NCBI RefSeq assembly: GCF_947495925.1 | Contig: NZ_CANMAU010000007.1 | Location: forward strand, 1-64,000 | Length of the DNA stretch: 64,000 nt | Direction: 5' to 3' | Origin: an uncultured Algibacter sp. | Lineage (GTDB): Bacteria > Bacteroidota > Bacteroidia > Flavobacteriales > Flavobacteriaceae | Part shown: positions 1-7,689 of the stretch, piece by piece | Layout of the letters: the number at the start of each line of letters is the position of its first letter | Numbering within the stretch: position 1 is the first letter of the stretch | The notes under the pieces: model-generated | Told to the model about the DNA's origin: nothing | Database searches by the model: none | Seen by the model: only the letters and a program-made list of their open reading frames with translations | Made by a program: the position numbers and the translations under genes

Positions 1-20
1 TGGGAGAGTAGGTCGTTGCC
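1..20 (+). rRNA. rrf: 5S rRNA, 3' end (partial)
   Basis: The first twenty bases (GGGAGAGTAGGTCG near the edge) match the 3' end of flavobacterial 5S rRNA and are directly followed by a T run and a terminator hairpin. Most of the gene, and presumably the rRNA operon, lies outside the window to the left. Recognised from memory of 5S 3' ends, not by search. Confidence 0.72.
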
Positions 21-27
21 TTTTTTG

Positions 28-61
28 AATCCTCAACATTTATTTGTTGAGGATTTTTTTT
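28..61 (+). terminator. Rho-independent terminator of the rRNA operon
   Basis: A perfect 11-bp stem (AATCCTCAACA / TGTTGAGGATT) with a 6-base loop is followed by a run of T. It sits 8 bases after the 5S end and before the exonuclease gene. Confidence 0.88.
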
Positions 62-163
62 GCAATTAACTCAACAATCTTTTGAAATTTTAAATCTGTA
101 TCTCGATTATTAATATCTTTATTCGTCTTTAAAGAGAAAAAGCACCAGATTTAATCCTAAATC

Positions 164-1495
164 ATGATTTATACCATTATAGATGTTGAAACTTCAGGTA
201 AAAGCAATAGGCTTACCGAAATATCTATTTTTAAATATGATGGAACTCAGGTTATAGATGAGTATACATCTTTAGTGGATCCGGAACAATTTATTCCAGA
301 TTATATTACCGCACTAACAGGTATTGATAATGGTATGGTAGCTCATGCACCAACGTTTTCTGAAATAGCACAAGATATTTTGGCGTTTACTGAAAACTGC
401 ATTTTCGTAGCGCATAATGTGAATTTTGATTATAACGCGATTCGTAATGAATTTAAAGATATAGGCATTGACTTTAACAGAAAGAAATTGTGCACCATAA
501 GGTTGGCTAGGAAACTAATTCCTGGACATAAATCGTATAGTTTAGGGAAACTTTGTAATGCCTTGCACATTGGTATTCATGGTCGTCACCGAGCGAGAGG
601 TGATGCTGAAGCTACTGTTGTTTTATTTGAATTGTTATTACATCAGGAGGGAGCAGAAACAGTGTTTAACGACTTTTTGAAAAAATCATCTAAGGAAGCC
701 ACATTGCCATCGCATTTACCAACTTCGGTTTTTAATAGTTTACCACATACACCTGGCGTGTATTATTTTAAAAATAAAAAAGGTAAGATTATTTATGTCG
801 GTAAGGCCAAAGATATTAAGAAGCGTGTTTTAAGTCATTTTTATAGTAAAACTAAGAAATCTTTAGAGATGTGTCGAGAGACGGCTGATATTGACTTTTC
901 ACTTTCTGGTAGTGAATTGATTGCTTTATTGATGGAGGATGCAGCTATAAAAAAGCATTACCCCCAATACAATCAGGTAGCGAAACGTGCCCCTAAAATG
1001 CATGCTATTTTTAGTTATACTGATAGAAAAGGGATTATTCATTTAGCGTATAATACACTTAAAGCAACACCAAATCCACTATTGGTTTTGCATTCTATAA
1101 CCGAATGCCGGCAACAGATAGAACTGTTGTGTAACCAATTTGAATTGTGCCCAAAATATTGCCATTTGCAAGAAGGTGTTGAAACCTGCAACCATTTTAA
1201 AATACATACCTGTAAAGGTATTTGTAAAGAGCAAGAATATCCTGAACGATACAATAAACGTGTATTGCAAGCTACAGAAACCTTAAAAAACAACAAAAAA
1301 GATGTGGTTTTAAAACAAAAAGGCAGATACGATTACGAAGATGCCTTTATTATGATTGAGCAAGGCACATATGTAGGCTATGGTTTTATTGATAAAACAG
1401 AACAAATTAACAACACCGAAGAATTAGAGTCCTTTTTAATACGGCAGCAGGATAATAGTGATGTGCAGAAGATTATTAGGCGGGTGTTGAATTGA
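164..1495 (+). CDS. DEDDh exonuclease / GIY-YIG nuclease fusion (DnaQ-UvrC-like)
   Basis: A 443-residue protein with two nuclease domains. Residues 1-160 are a DnaQ/epsilon-type 3'-5' exonuclease: D7 and E9 in IIDVETSG, D89 in HNVNFDY, and H142 with D147 in HRARGDA. Residues 196-275 are a UvrC-type GIY-YIG domain: GVYYF at 198, IIYVGK at 210, R221. A C-terminal region follows with four cysteines, C329-x12-C342-x7-C350-x3-C354. That spacing is almost the same as the [4Fe-4S] cysteines of UvrC. The UvrC RNase H-like and HhH domains are absent. Such fusions are common in Bacteroidota and are presumed to act in DNA repair; the exact role is inferred. ATG at 164 is the first start after the rRNA terminator. 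The gene stands alone downstream of the rRNA operon. Confidence 0.9.
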   Translation: MIYTIIDVETSGKSNRLTEISIFKYDGTQVIDEYTSLVDPEQFIPDYITALTGIDNGMVAHAPTFSEIAQDILAFTENCIFVAHNVNFDYNAIRNEFKDIGIDFNRKKLCTIRLARKLIPGHKSYSLGKLCNALHIGIHGRHRARGDAEATVVLFELLLHQEGAETVFNDFLKKSSKEATLPSHLPTSVFNSLPHTPGVYYFKNKKGKIIYVGKAKDIKKRVLSHFYSKTKKSLEMCRETADIDFSLSGSELIALLMEDAAIKKHYPQYNQVAKRAPKMHAIFSYTDRKGIIHLAYNTLKATPNPLLVLHSITECRQQIELLCNQFELCPKYCHLQEGVETCNHFKIHTCKGICKEQEYPERYNKRVLQATETLKNNKKDVVLKQKGRYDYEDAFIMIEQGTYVGYGFIDKTEQINNTEELESFLIRQQDNSDVQKIIRRVLN

Positions 1496-1500
1496 GATAT

Positions 1501-1589
1501 GTCATTGCGAGGCACGAAGCAATCTGTTAATTTTATCGTATTCAATCATGAGATTGCTTCGTCGTTCGTGCCACTCTTCTCGCAATGAC
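1501..1589. repeat. Imperfect palindromic repeat, copy 1 (GTCATTGCGAGG family)
   Basis: The left arm at 1501-1525 begins GTCATTGCGAGGCACGAAG. The right arm at 1551-1589 ends CTCGCAATGAC. They are reverse complements apart from two small insertions in the right arm. The element begins 5 bases after the exonuclease stop and ends one base before the stop codon of the small GIY-YIG gene. The sequence looks like the dispersed intergenic palindromes common in Bacteroidota genomes; that is from memory, not searched. Confidence 0.8.
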
Positions 1590-1590
1590 G

Positions 1591-1866
1591 TTATAATTCA
1601 TCAAACAAATCATTCCAATTAGGATTTAAGCTTTCTATCAATGCTATTTTTTTGGCTCTACTTCCTCCTTTTAATTGTTTTTCTCTGCCAATGGCATCAC
1701 CAACCATTTGAAATGTTTCGTAATAGACCAACTTGTTTAAGTTATAACGTGCTGAAAATGACTTTTTATCGTTCTTTTCTTTATGCTGAATGATACGCTC
1801 TTTTACCCCAACATATAGGGTGGTATTGTTTTTATTGGTTAATATATAAATGTATCCTGGTTTCAT
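1591..1866 (-). CDS. Small GIY-YIG endonuclease, shortened catalytic loop
   Basis: A 91-residue single-domain GIY-YIG (URI/UPF0213-like) nuclease. Visible elements are GYIYILTNK near the N-terminus, LYVGV, an ERIIQH segment with the catalytic arginine, E in GREKQLKGG, and NPNW near the C-terminus. In usual members about four residues (TSNL-like) lie between YVGV and KERI; here they are missing without loss of frame, so activity is uncertain. The gene is wedged between repeat arms: CGCAATGAC ends 2 bases from its stop and GTCATTGCG begins 9 bases from its start codon. This suggests the gene belongs to, or was captured by, the repeat element. Substrate and role are unknown. Confidence 0.82.
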   Translation of the reverse strand: MKPGYIYILTNKNNTTLYVGVKERIIQHKEKNDKKSFSARYNLNKLVYYETFQMVGDAIGREKQLKGGSRAKKIALIESLNPNWNDLFDEL

Positions 1867-1874
1867 GTTTACAA

Positions 1875-1967
1875 GTCATTGCGTTTTTACTGTCATCACG
1901 AGGAACGAAGCGGTCTTATTGTTCTTAACGTTTACTTTTACGAGACTACTTCGTTCCTCGAAGTGAC
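1875..1967. repeat. Palindromic repeat, copy 2 (divergent arms)
   Basis: GTCATTGCG at 1875-1883 is followed by a complete imperfect palindrome, 1892-1916 (GTCATCACGAGGAACGAAG...) against 1942-1967 (...TTCGTTCCTCGAAGTGAC). The arms are a variant of copy 1. It lies upstream of the small GIY-YIG gene and just after the stop of the next minus-strand gene. Confidence 0.75.
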
Positions 1968-1975
1968 GCTTATTA

Positions 1976-2386
1976 TCAACTTAATACTGAAATTACATCT
2001 TTGTAAAACATGGGCGTTTTTCCCCAACTATAAAGGCCATTTGTTTGCCAAGACTTTGAGTTTTTAATATTATCTGGCATCATATTAATTGCATCATCGT
2101 GTAGATATATTTTTATAGTATCATTTTCTATAAAAGCGATGTATATATTTTTATCTATATATTTTTTTGCTAATGTAAAACGCCCCTTTAATTGGATTTT
2201 GAGCATATCATCACCATCAATATGAACCGCAATAAAATCTGCACCTTGCCAATCGTCGTTTAAACGCATAGAATTAAATCCATAATTAGCCAATGCAGAA
2301 GCTACTTTATGAAAGTTGTAGTTTTCTTTTTGCTTTGAGTTTAATTTTGAATAAGAGACGTTTGAATATTTTTCTTTGAATTTCAT
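1976..2386 (-). CDS. Uncharacterised protein, possible PD-(D/E)xK-like fold
   Basis: A 136-residue protein not recognised with confidence. Near residues 48-70 it has GADFIAVHIDG followed by MLKIQLKGRF, that is D-x(n)-QLK. This layout recalls the (D)...(E/Q)xK core of PD-(D/E)xK nucleases that bind non-methylated or foreign DNA. The N-terminal part (NFHKVASALANYGFNSMRL) would form the helix that precedes the core. It lies at the tail of the type I restriction-modification locus, in the same direction, which fits an accessory defence role. That role is inferred from position and one short motif only. Confidence 0.6.
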   Translation of the reverse strand: MKFKEKYSNVSYSKLNSKQKENYNFHKVASALANYGFNSMRLNDDWQGADFIAVHIDGDDMLKIQLKGRFTLAKKYIDKNIYIAFIENDTIKIYLHDDAINMMPDNIKNSKSWQTNGLYSWGKTPMFYKDVISVLS

Positions 2387-2407
2387 TTGTTTTACTTTTT
2401 ACTCTTG

Positions 2408-3023
2408 TCAAAACCAATCTGCCAGAAGTACATGTCTACTAATTTCATTAAAGGGTATTCGTTATGTTTGTTTTGAATTTCAGTGATTTCTTTGGTATTG
2501 TTGTCTGTAAATTCAAATAGTTTTTCAAGACTTGATTTTTTAAGTGATTTGAATTGTTCTTTTTTTGCTGTTATTTCTTTTACTCCATCAATAAAAAAAC
2601 GGTCAAACGCAGGTACACAACCAAGAGTTCCTAAAAGAACTTTACTGATTAAAGTATCAGTTGGTGCAATAGGTCTGATTTTACCTTTTGAAGTTTCAAA
2701 TTCGAAAGATTTATAGTGATTTTGAAGTTCTTCAATAACCTTTAATATTTTCGGAATTGATAAATGATTTACAGCACTTTTCTTAGAACATCTTAAACCA
2801 TAATTTTCTTTACAACCCCAATATGAATTTTATAGTCTTTTTGAAGCAAACCACTTGAACCTCTATACATACCCCAACTAGCTAAATAAAAGGCAAGGTT
2901 TAAAGATAGAGTATTGTTGTCTAATTTAGGATTTCCAAAAGCTTTGTAGCAATGATTCCAAGAATTGTATCTCCCGAATTGTTTATTATTTAGGGAGATG
3001 TATTTTTCAATTGTGTTTTTCAT
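2408..3023 (-). pseudogene. Frameshifted gene at the end of the RM locus
   Basis: The first frame runs from ATG at 3023 to a stop at 2793 (76 residues, starting MKNTIEKYISLN, with GMYRGSSGLLQ). A second frame continues without a break in protein-like sequence, beginning about KENYGLRCSKKSAVNHLS near 2805. It includes PTDTLISKVLLGTLGCVPAFDRFF and stops at 2408. Joined, they give about 200 residues, so one frameshift near the A-rich stretch at about 2803-2811 splits a single gene. It lies 7 bases downstream of hsdR. Proteins of this appearance accompany type I RM genes, but I know no function. A sequencing indel or a real inactivating mutation are both possible. Confidence 0.72.
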
Positions 3024-3030
3024 AGAAAAA

Positions 3031-6000
3031 TTAATTCTCCGAAGAGAACATTTCCGCTAGTGCTTCTCCTTGTCTTAATACTCGGTCAGCTTCCAGTTTT
3101 GCTAAATCTGGAGGGTAACCATAGCGCATTAATATTTTCTTTACTGTTAGTCGCAATTTTGCTCTTACGTCATCACGCTTGCTCCAATCAACAGTTGCAT
3201 TTTTTCTGATAACGTCAACTATCGTATGAATCAGTTCTTTCATTTTGTCATCATTCAAAAAGCTTGTTGAGTCATTTTGTTTTAAGACACTATAAAATGC
3301 ATATTCCTCTGGCGTTAATCCTAAATCTTCCGATTTACTGTCTTCCAATCGCATTTCTTTTGCGATTTCTGATAATTCAGCTAATACTTGAGCTGAATCT
3401 ATTTGGTTGTTGTGATAACGTTTTACAACTGATTCTAACATTTCAGAAAACTTTTTTCCTTGTACTAGATTCTTTGTTTTTCTGATGCTTACTTCATCAC
3501 TTAATAGTTTCTTCAACAATTCAAAAGCAACATTTTTTTGTTGCATATTTTTTACTTCCAATAAAAACTCATCTGATAGAATGCTAACCGAAGGTGTCTC
3601 AACGCCTGCTGCTTCAAAAACATCAATTACGCCATCACTTGACAAAGCATCATCTACAATTTGCTTAATAGCTGTTTCTACTTCATAATCAGATTTTACG
3701 CCACTTCCTGTAAACTTGTTTAAACGTGCTTTTACAGCTTGAAAAAATGCAACTCCGTCTTTTAAAATTTCTGCATCTGGACTTGGAATTGACATTGCAA
3801 ATAACTTCGACAACAAAGTCACTTCTTTTAGAAAGCGGTCTTTTAGTTTTTGGTCTGCTAAAATGAAGTTTTGAGCACCCAATAATACTTGTAATTTTTG
3901 TGCTGTATCAACTTTAAAATATTGCTTGAAATCAAAACCATTGAACATTTGCTCTACGATTTCAAATTTCTCTTTCATTCCTGCAATGGCTTCTTTTATA
4001 TCTACAACAGGCGAACCTTCGCCACCACTTTGTAAATAAGTTGCCATTGCTTTCCGTAAGTCTTGACCAATTCCAATATAATCTACAACTAAACCGCCTG
4101 GTTTATCTTTATATACTCTATTTACTCGTGCAATGGCTTGCATTAAATTTGCTCCTTGCATTTTTTTATCTACATACAACGTGTGCATACTTGGTGCATC
4201 AAAACCAGTTAACCACATATCACGAACAATGACTAATTTTAGTGCATCATTGGTGTCTTTCATTCTTGTTGCTAAATCTTTTCTTTGGTTTTTGGTGGTA
4301 TGATGTGATTGAAAAATTGCTGGGTCGTCTGTAGAACTCGTCATTATGACTTTAATTGTTCCTTTGTCTAAATCGGTATTGTGCCATTCTGGTTTTAAAG
4401 CAATTATTTCATTATACAATCGAACACAGATATTTCGTGTCATACCAACAATCATTGCTTTTCCATCTAATCCTTTATCTCTTTCTGTAAAATGAAAAAC
4501 AATATCTTTTGCAACATCTTTCATTCTGCTCGTTTCACCAACACAAGCATCAATAGTTGTTGTTTTCTTTTTGGCTTTTTCTATTTGTTCTTCAGTTGCA
4601 CCTTCAATACTATTGATTTCATCATCAAGTGCTGCCGCTTTCTTTTCGTCAAGTTTGATTTTTATCAAACGAGATTCATAACTGATAGGAACGGTTGCAC
4701 CATCATCTACTGCTTGTTTTATATCATAAACATCAATATAATCTCCAAAAACTGCTGGTGTAGATTTGTCTTCTTTTTCAATAGGTGTGCCTGTAAAACC
4801 AATGTAAGAGGCGTTTGGTAACGCATCACGTAAATACTTGGCATTTCCGTATCTTATTTCTGAACCATCATCTGTTTCTACTACACGACCAGAAAAACCA
4901 TATTGACTTCTGTGTGCTTCATCTGCTACCACAACAATATTCGTTCGGTCTGATAAGGTTTCATAGACATTTCCTTCTGCTGGTGCAAACTTTTGAATGG
5001 TTGTAAATATTACACCACCACCAGAAACTTTTAATAGTTCTTTAATGTGTTCTCTGCTATCTGCTTGTACTGGTGTTTGTCTTAATAAGCCAACACAATT
5101 TCCAAACGTACCAAATAGTTGGTCGTCTAAATCATTACGGTCTGTAAGTATGACTAGGGTTGGGTTTTCCATTTGCGGATGCGTAATAATTTGGCCACTA
5201 TAAAAAACCATTGATAGAGATTTACCAGAACCTTGTGTATGCCAAACTACACCAACTTTTCTATCGCCATCTTTAGAGTTTGTTGCGCGTAATGTTTGCT
5301 CAACTGCTTTTTGTACTGCATAATATTGATGATAAGCTCCAACTTTTTTGATGTTTACTTGAAATATGATTCCTGTCTTCTCGTCTTTCTTTTCTTCTTT
5401 TTCAAAAACAGTACAGTAACGTAATAGCTCAACCAAAGTCTTTTTGTTCAGCATATATTCGGTAAGAATTTGCAATTCTGTTCTTACTTCATTAGCAACT
5501 TCTTTTGGTGCTTTCCAAGATAAGTAACGCGAAAATGGTGCAGATACACTTGATGTTCCTGCGTCTATACCATCTGAAATCACACAAATAGCATTGTAAT
5601 AAAAAATGCTTGGTACTGCCTTTTTGTAATTTTGTATTTGGTCGTAAGCCCTACGTAAGGTGGCTTTTTCGCTTGTGGCACTTTTAAGTTCTATAAACAC
5701 CAAAGGCAAGCCATTTACATAGATGACAACATCAAACCGTTTTTCGTTATTATTTTCTTTAACTACCAATTGATTAACTACCCAAAAGTTGTTGTTTTCT
5801 GGTTTTTCTACATCTAGTAATTTTACGTTGATTCCTTTTGTTCTGCCTTCTTTGGTGTATTCTACCGTTACGCCATTAGTAAGAAGTGTATGGAAACGCT
5901 CGTTGTTTTCCATTATGTCTTCTGTACCCAAATTGACAACCTTTTGATAGGCTTCTAAACGAGCAGATTCTGGAAGTGTAGGATTTAGTGTTGCAAGTGA

Positions 6001-6159
6001 CTCTTTAAAATGATTTTCTAAAAGTACTGAACTGAAATTTTCACGCTGCGGAGTTGAACCAATAGGCGAAATATCTGTACCATTAAAATATTTATAGCCT
6101 TGACTAATTAATTGGTCAATTAAAGATTGTTCTATGGTGTTTTCGGAAAGTTTACTCAT
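3031..6159 (-). CDS. hsdR: Type I restriction endonuclease subunit R
   Basis: A 1042-residue motor and nuclease subunit of the type I complex, which cleaves DNA lacking the cognate methylation after ATP-driven translocation. The N-terminal PD-(D/E)xK nuclease is visible as D143 and E157-x-K159 (VFIELKS). The SF2 helicase follows with Walker A TQGSGKS (residues 308-314), DEAH at 413-416, and the Q-x-x-x-R motif VI region (MQAIARVNRV). The C-terminal helical part ends at residue 1042. Length is normal for HsdR. Its start overlaps the RhuM-like gene by 8 bases, so it is translated in one operon with hsdM and hsdS. Confidence 0.96.
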   Translation of the reverse strand: MSKLSENTIEQSLIDQLISQGYKYFNGTDISPIGSTPQRENFSSVLLENHFKESLATLNPTLPESARLEAYQKVVNLGTEDIMENNERFHTLLTNGVTVEYTKEGRTKGINVKLLDVEKPENNNFWVVNQLVVKENNNEKRFDVVIYVNGLPLVFIELKSATSEKATLRRAYDQIQNYKKAVPSIFYYNAICVISDGIDAGTSSVSAPFSRYLSWKAPKEVANEVRTELQILTEYMLNKKTLVELLRYCTVFEKEEKKDEKTGIIFQVNIKKVGAYHQYYAVQKAVEQTLRATNSKDGDRKVGVVWHTQGSGKSLSMVFYSGQIITHPQMENPTLVILTDRNDLDDQLFGTFGNCVGLLRQTPVQADSREHIKELLKVSGGGVIFTTIQKFAPAEGNVYETLSDRTNIVVVADEAHRSQYGFSGRVVETDDGSEIRYGNAKYLRDALPNASYIGFTGTPIEKEDKSTPAVFGDYIDVYDIKQAVDDGATVPISYESRLIKIKLDEKKAAALDDEINSIEGATEEQIEKAKKKTTTIDACVGETSRMKDVAKDIVFHFTERDKGLDGKAMIVGMTRNICVRLYNEIIALKPEWHNTDLDKGTIKVIMTSSTDDPAIFQSHHTTKNQRKDLATRMKDTNDALKLVIVRDMWLTGFDAPSMHTLYVDKKMQGANLMQAIARVNRVYKDKPGGLVVDYIGIGQDLRKAMATYLQSGGEGSPVVDIKEAIAGMKEKFEIVEQMFNGFDFKQYFKVDTAQKLQVLLGAQNFILADQKLKDRFLKEVTLLSKLFAMSIPSPDAEILKDGVAFFQAVKARLNKFTGSGVKSDYEVETAIKQIVDDALSSDGVIDVFEAAGVETPSVSILSDEFLLEVKNMQQKNVAFELLKKLLSDEVSIRKTKNLVQGKKFSEMLESVVKRYHNNQIDSAQVLAELSEIAKEMRLEDSKSEDLGLTPEEYAFYSVLKQNDSTSFLNDDKMKELIHTIVDVIRKNATVDWSKRDDVRAKLRLTVKKILMRYGYPPDLAKLEADRVLRQGEALAEMFSSEN

Positions 6160-7177
6160 TTCCTTTTTCTTTTAGTCGTTTTATTTCTTTATCAAAATCA
6201 GATTCTATTTTCTGTGTTTTGTTAAATACATCATATTCTGTCTTGGCTTTAGTGTCTGCCTGTCTTTTACTTATTTTACCTAAGCCTTCTAATACTTTAT
6301 ATTCGTTAAACTCTAAAAACTTGCTGACACTACCTGAAAGTTGTTCCATAGTAAAAGAAGTTCTACGCTCTATAAGGTTTTCTATATAATCAAAATAGCC
6401 AGTAACCGTACGTTCTAGTTGTTTAATTTCTTTTTCTTGTAAGTAGTTTTTGGCTACAGTCACATCCGATTTTAGAATACGCCCTTTGGGTGCATTTTTC
6501 CAAGTATTTAAACCCATAAACGGTTGTTCTTTATCAGCTTTTTGATGAATAATTTCGGCTGCTGTTTTACCCGTAATGGCATAATGAAATTTATTTTGAA
6601 CCGAAGCAAAGAAGTTTTTTTTAATTTCTGAATTTACATCATAATCGATACTGCACTCTTGAAAAAGGTCTGTTATTTTTTGATAAATTCTACGCTCGCT
6701 AGTACGTATGGAACGTACACGTTCTAAGAGTTCATCAAAATAATCTTTACCAAAGTATTTGCCATTTTTTAAACGGTTATCATCCATTACAAACCCTTTA
6801 ATAATAAATTCTTTTAAGGTTTGTGTTGCCCAAATTCTAAACTGCGTAGCTTTAGTAGAGTTAACGCGATAACCCACCGAAATAATAGCATCTAAATTGT
6901 AATATTCAATAGTACGAGTAACCTGTCTGTTTCCTTCTTGCTGAACTGTTTCCATTTTGGAAACAGTTGCTTCTCTTTGCAATTCACCCGACTCATAAAT
7001 ATTAGCCAAATGCTTACTGATAGCCGCTTTACCAACCCCAAAAAGGGTTGCCATTTTTTGTTGCGTAAGCCACACGGTTTCGTTTTGAAAATATATTTCT
7101 ACATTAACATTGCCCTCTGGTGTGGTATAGAGCAAAAAGTTAGATAGCTCGTCTGATGGTTGTAGTTTGTTATCCAT
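6152..7177 (-). CDS. RhuM-family (virulence-associated) protein
   Basis: A 341-residue RhuM-like protein. The N-terminal third has TVWLTQQKMATLFGV and AISKHLANI (about residues 34-60), a helix-turn-helix-like element. It is followed by the conserved EYYNLDAIISVGYRVNS and RIWATQTLKEFI blocks typical of the family. RhuM was named from a Salmonella pathogenicity island; its biochemical function is unknown. Family members often lie inside type I RM loci, as here between the GxxExxY gene and hsdR, suggesting a DNA-binding or regulatory accessory role (inference). The 3' end overlaps hsdR by 8 bases. Confidence 0.9.
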   Translation of the reverse strand: MDNKLQPSDELSNFLLYTTPEGNVNVEIYFQNETVWLTQQKMATLFGVGKAAISKHLANIYESGELQREATVSKMETVQQEGNRQVTRTIEYYNLDAIISVGYRVNSTKATQFRIWATQTLKEFIIKGFVMDDNRLKNGKYFGKDYFDELLERVRSIRTSERRIYQKITDLFQECSIDYDVNSEIKKNFFASVQNKFHYAITGKTAAEIIHQKADKEQPFMGLNTWKNAPKGRILKSDVTVAKNYLQEKEIKQLERTVTGYFDYIENLIERRTSFTMEQLSGSVSKFLEFNEYKVLEGLGKISKRQADTKAKTEYDVFNKTQKIESDFDKEIKRLKEKGNE

Positions 7178-7188
7178 AATTGTCTGAA

Positions 7189-7653
7189 CTATGATTTTTT
7201 ATTGATTTGGGGATTGCCTTGGTTATTGTCTTGAACAGGATTTTTTTGATTATCAGGACTCACAAGATTTTTGTTGTACACTCTTTTAAAGTCAAGGCTT
7301 TGCGAACCAAAATTTATCAATAAGCCATCTGCAATATTGTAAGCTTCACAATAATTTATTGCTTGTGCTTTGTGTACATTCTCTAGTTTTTCAATAGCTT
7401 TTATTTCTACCATTACTAATTGTTCTACAAAAAAATCAACTCTTCTAGTTCCTATGTCATATCCTCTATAACTTAAACCCATTTCTTTTTCTCTTTCAAA
7501 TTCTAAGTTTTGATAAGAAAACTCAATTGCCAAGGCTCTTTGATAGATTACTTCTTGAAAACCATTACCTAAAGTTTTATGTACAGCCATAGCACAACCT
7601 ATTATCTTATGAGTTAATGCATTGATACTATTGGTGTAATCTGTTTTTTTCAT
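7189..7653 (-). CDS. GxxExxY family protein
   Basis: A 154-residue protein with the name-giving motif GFQEVIY (residues 31-37) and the later blocks RRVDFFVEQLVMVEIKA and AINYCEAYNIADGLLINFG. The layout D...(V)EIKA resembles a PD-(D/E)xK nuclease core, and the family is treated as nuclease-like by similarity. The function is not established. The last ~25 residues are N/Q/P-rich and probably disordered. It sits between hsdS and the RhuM-like gene, 11 bases upstream of the latter. Confidence 0.9.
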   Translation of the reverse strand: MKKTDYTNSINALTHKIIGCAMAVHKTLGNGFQEVIYQRALAIEFSYQNLEFEREKEMGLSYRGYDIGTRRVDFFVEQLVMVEIKAIEKLENVHKAQAINYCEAYNIADGLLINFGSQSLDFKRVYNKNLVSPDNQKNPVQDNNQGNPQINKKS

Positions 7654-7689
7654 TCTTTTAAAAAATCTTGTCCATCTTGTTTCATCCTA

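Noticed and set aside
1879-2067. 62-residue plus-strand ORF
   Set aside because: It runs through palindromic repeat 2 and into the antisense of the 1976-2386 gene; its sequence is a translation of the repeat.
4492-4821. 109-residue plus-strand ORF
   Set aside because: Antisense to hsdR, which is a full-length conserved gene; Cys/Phe-rich shadow composition.
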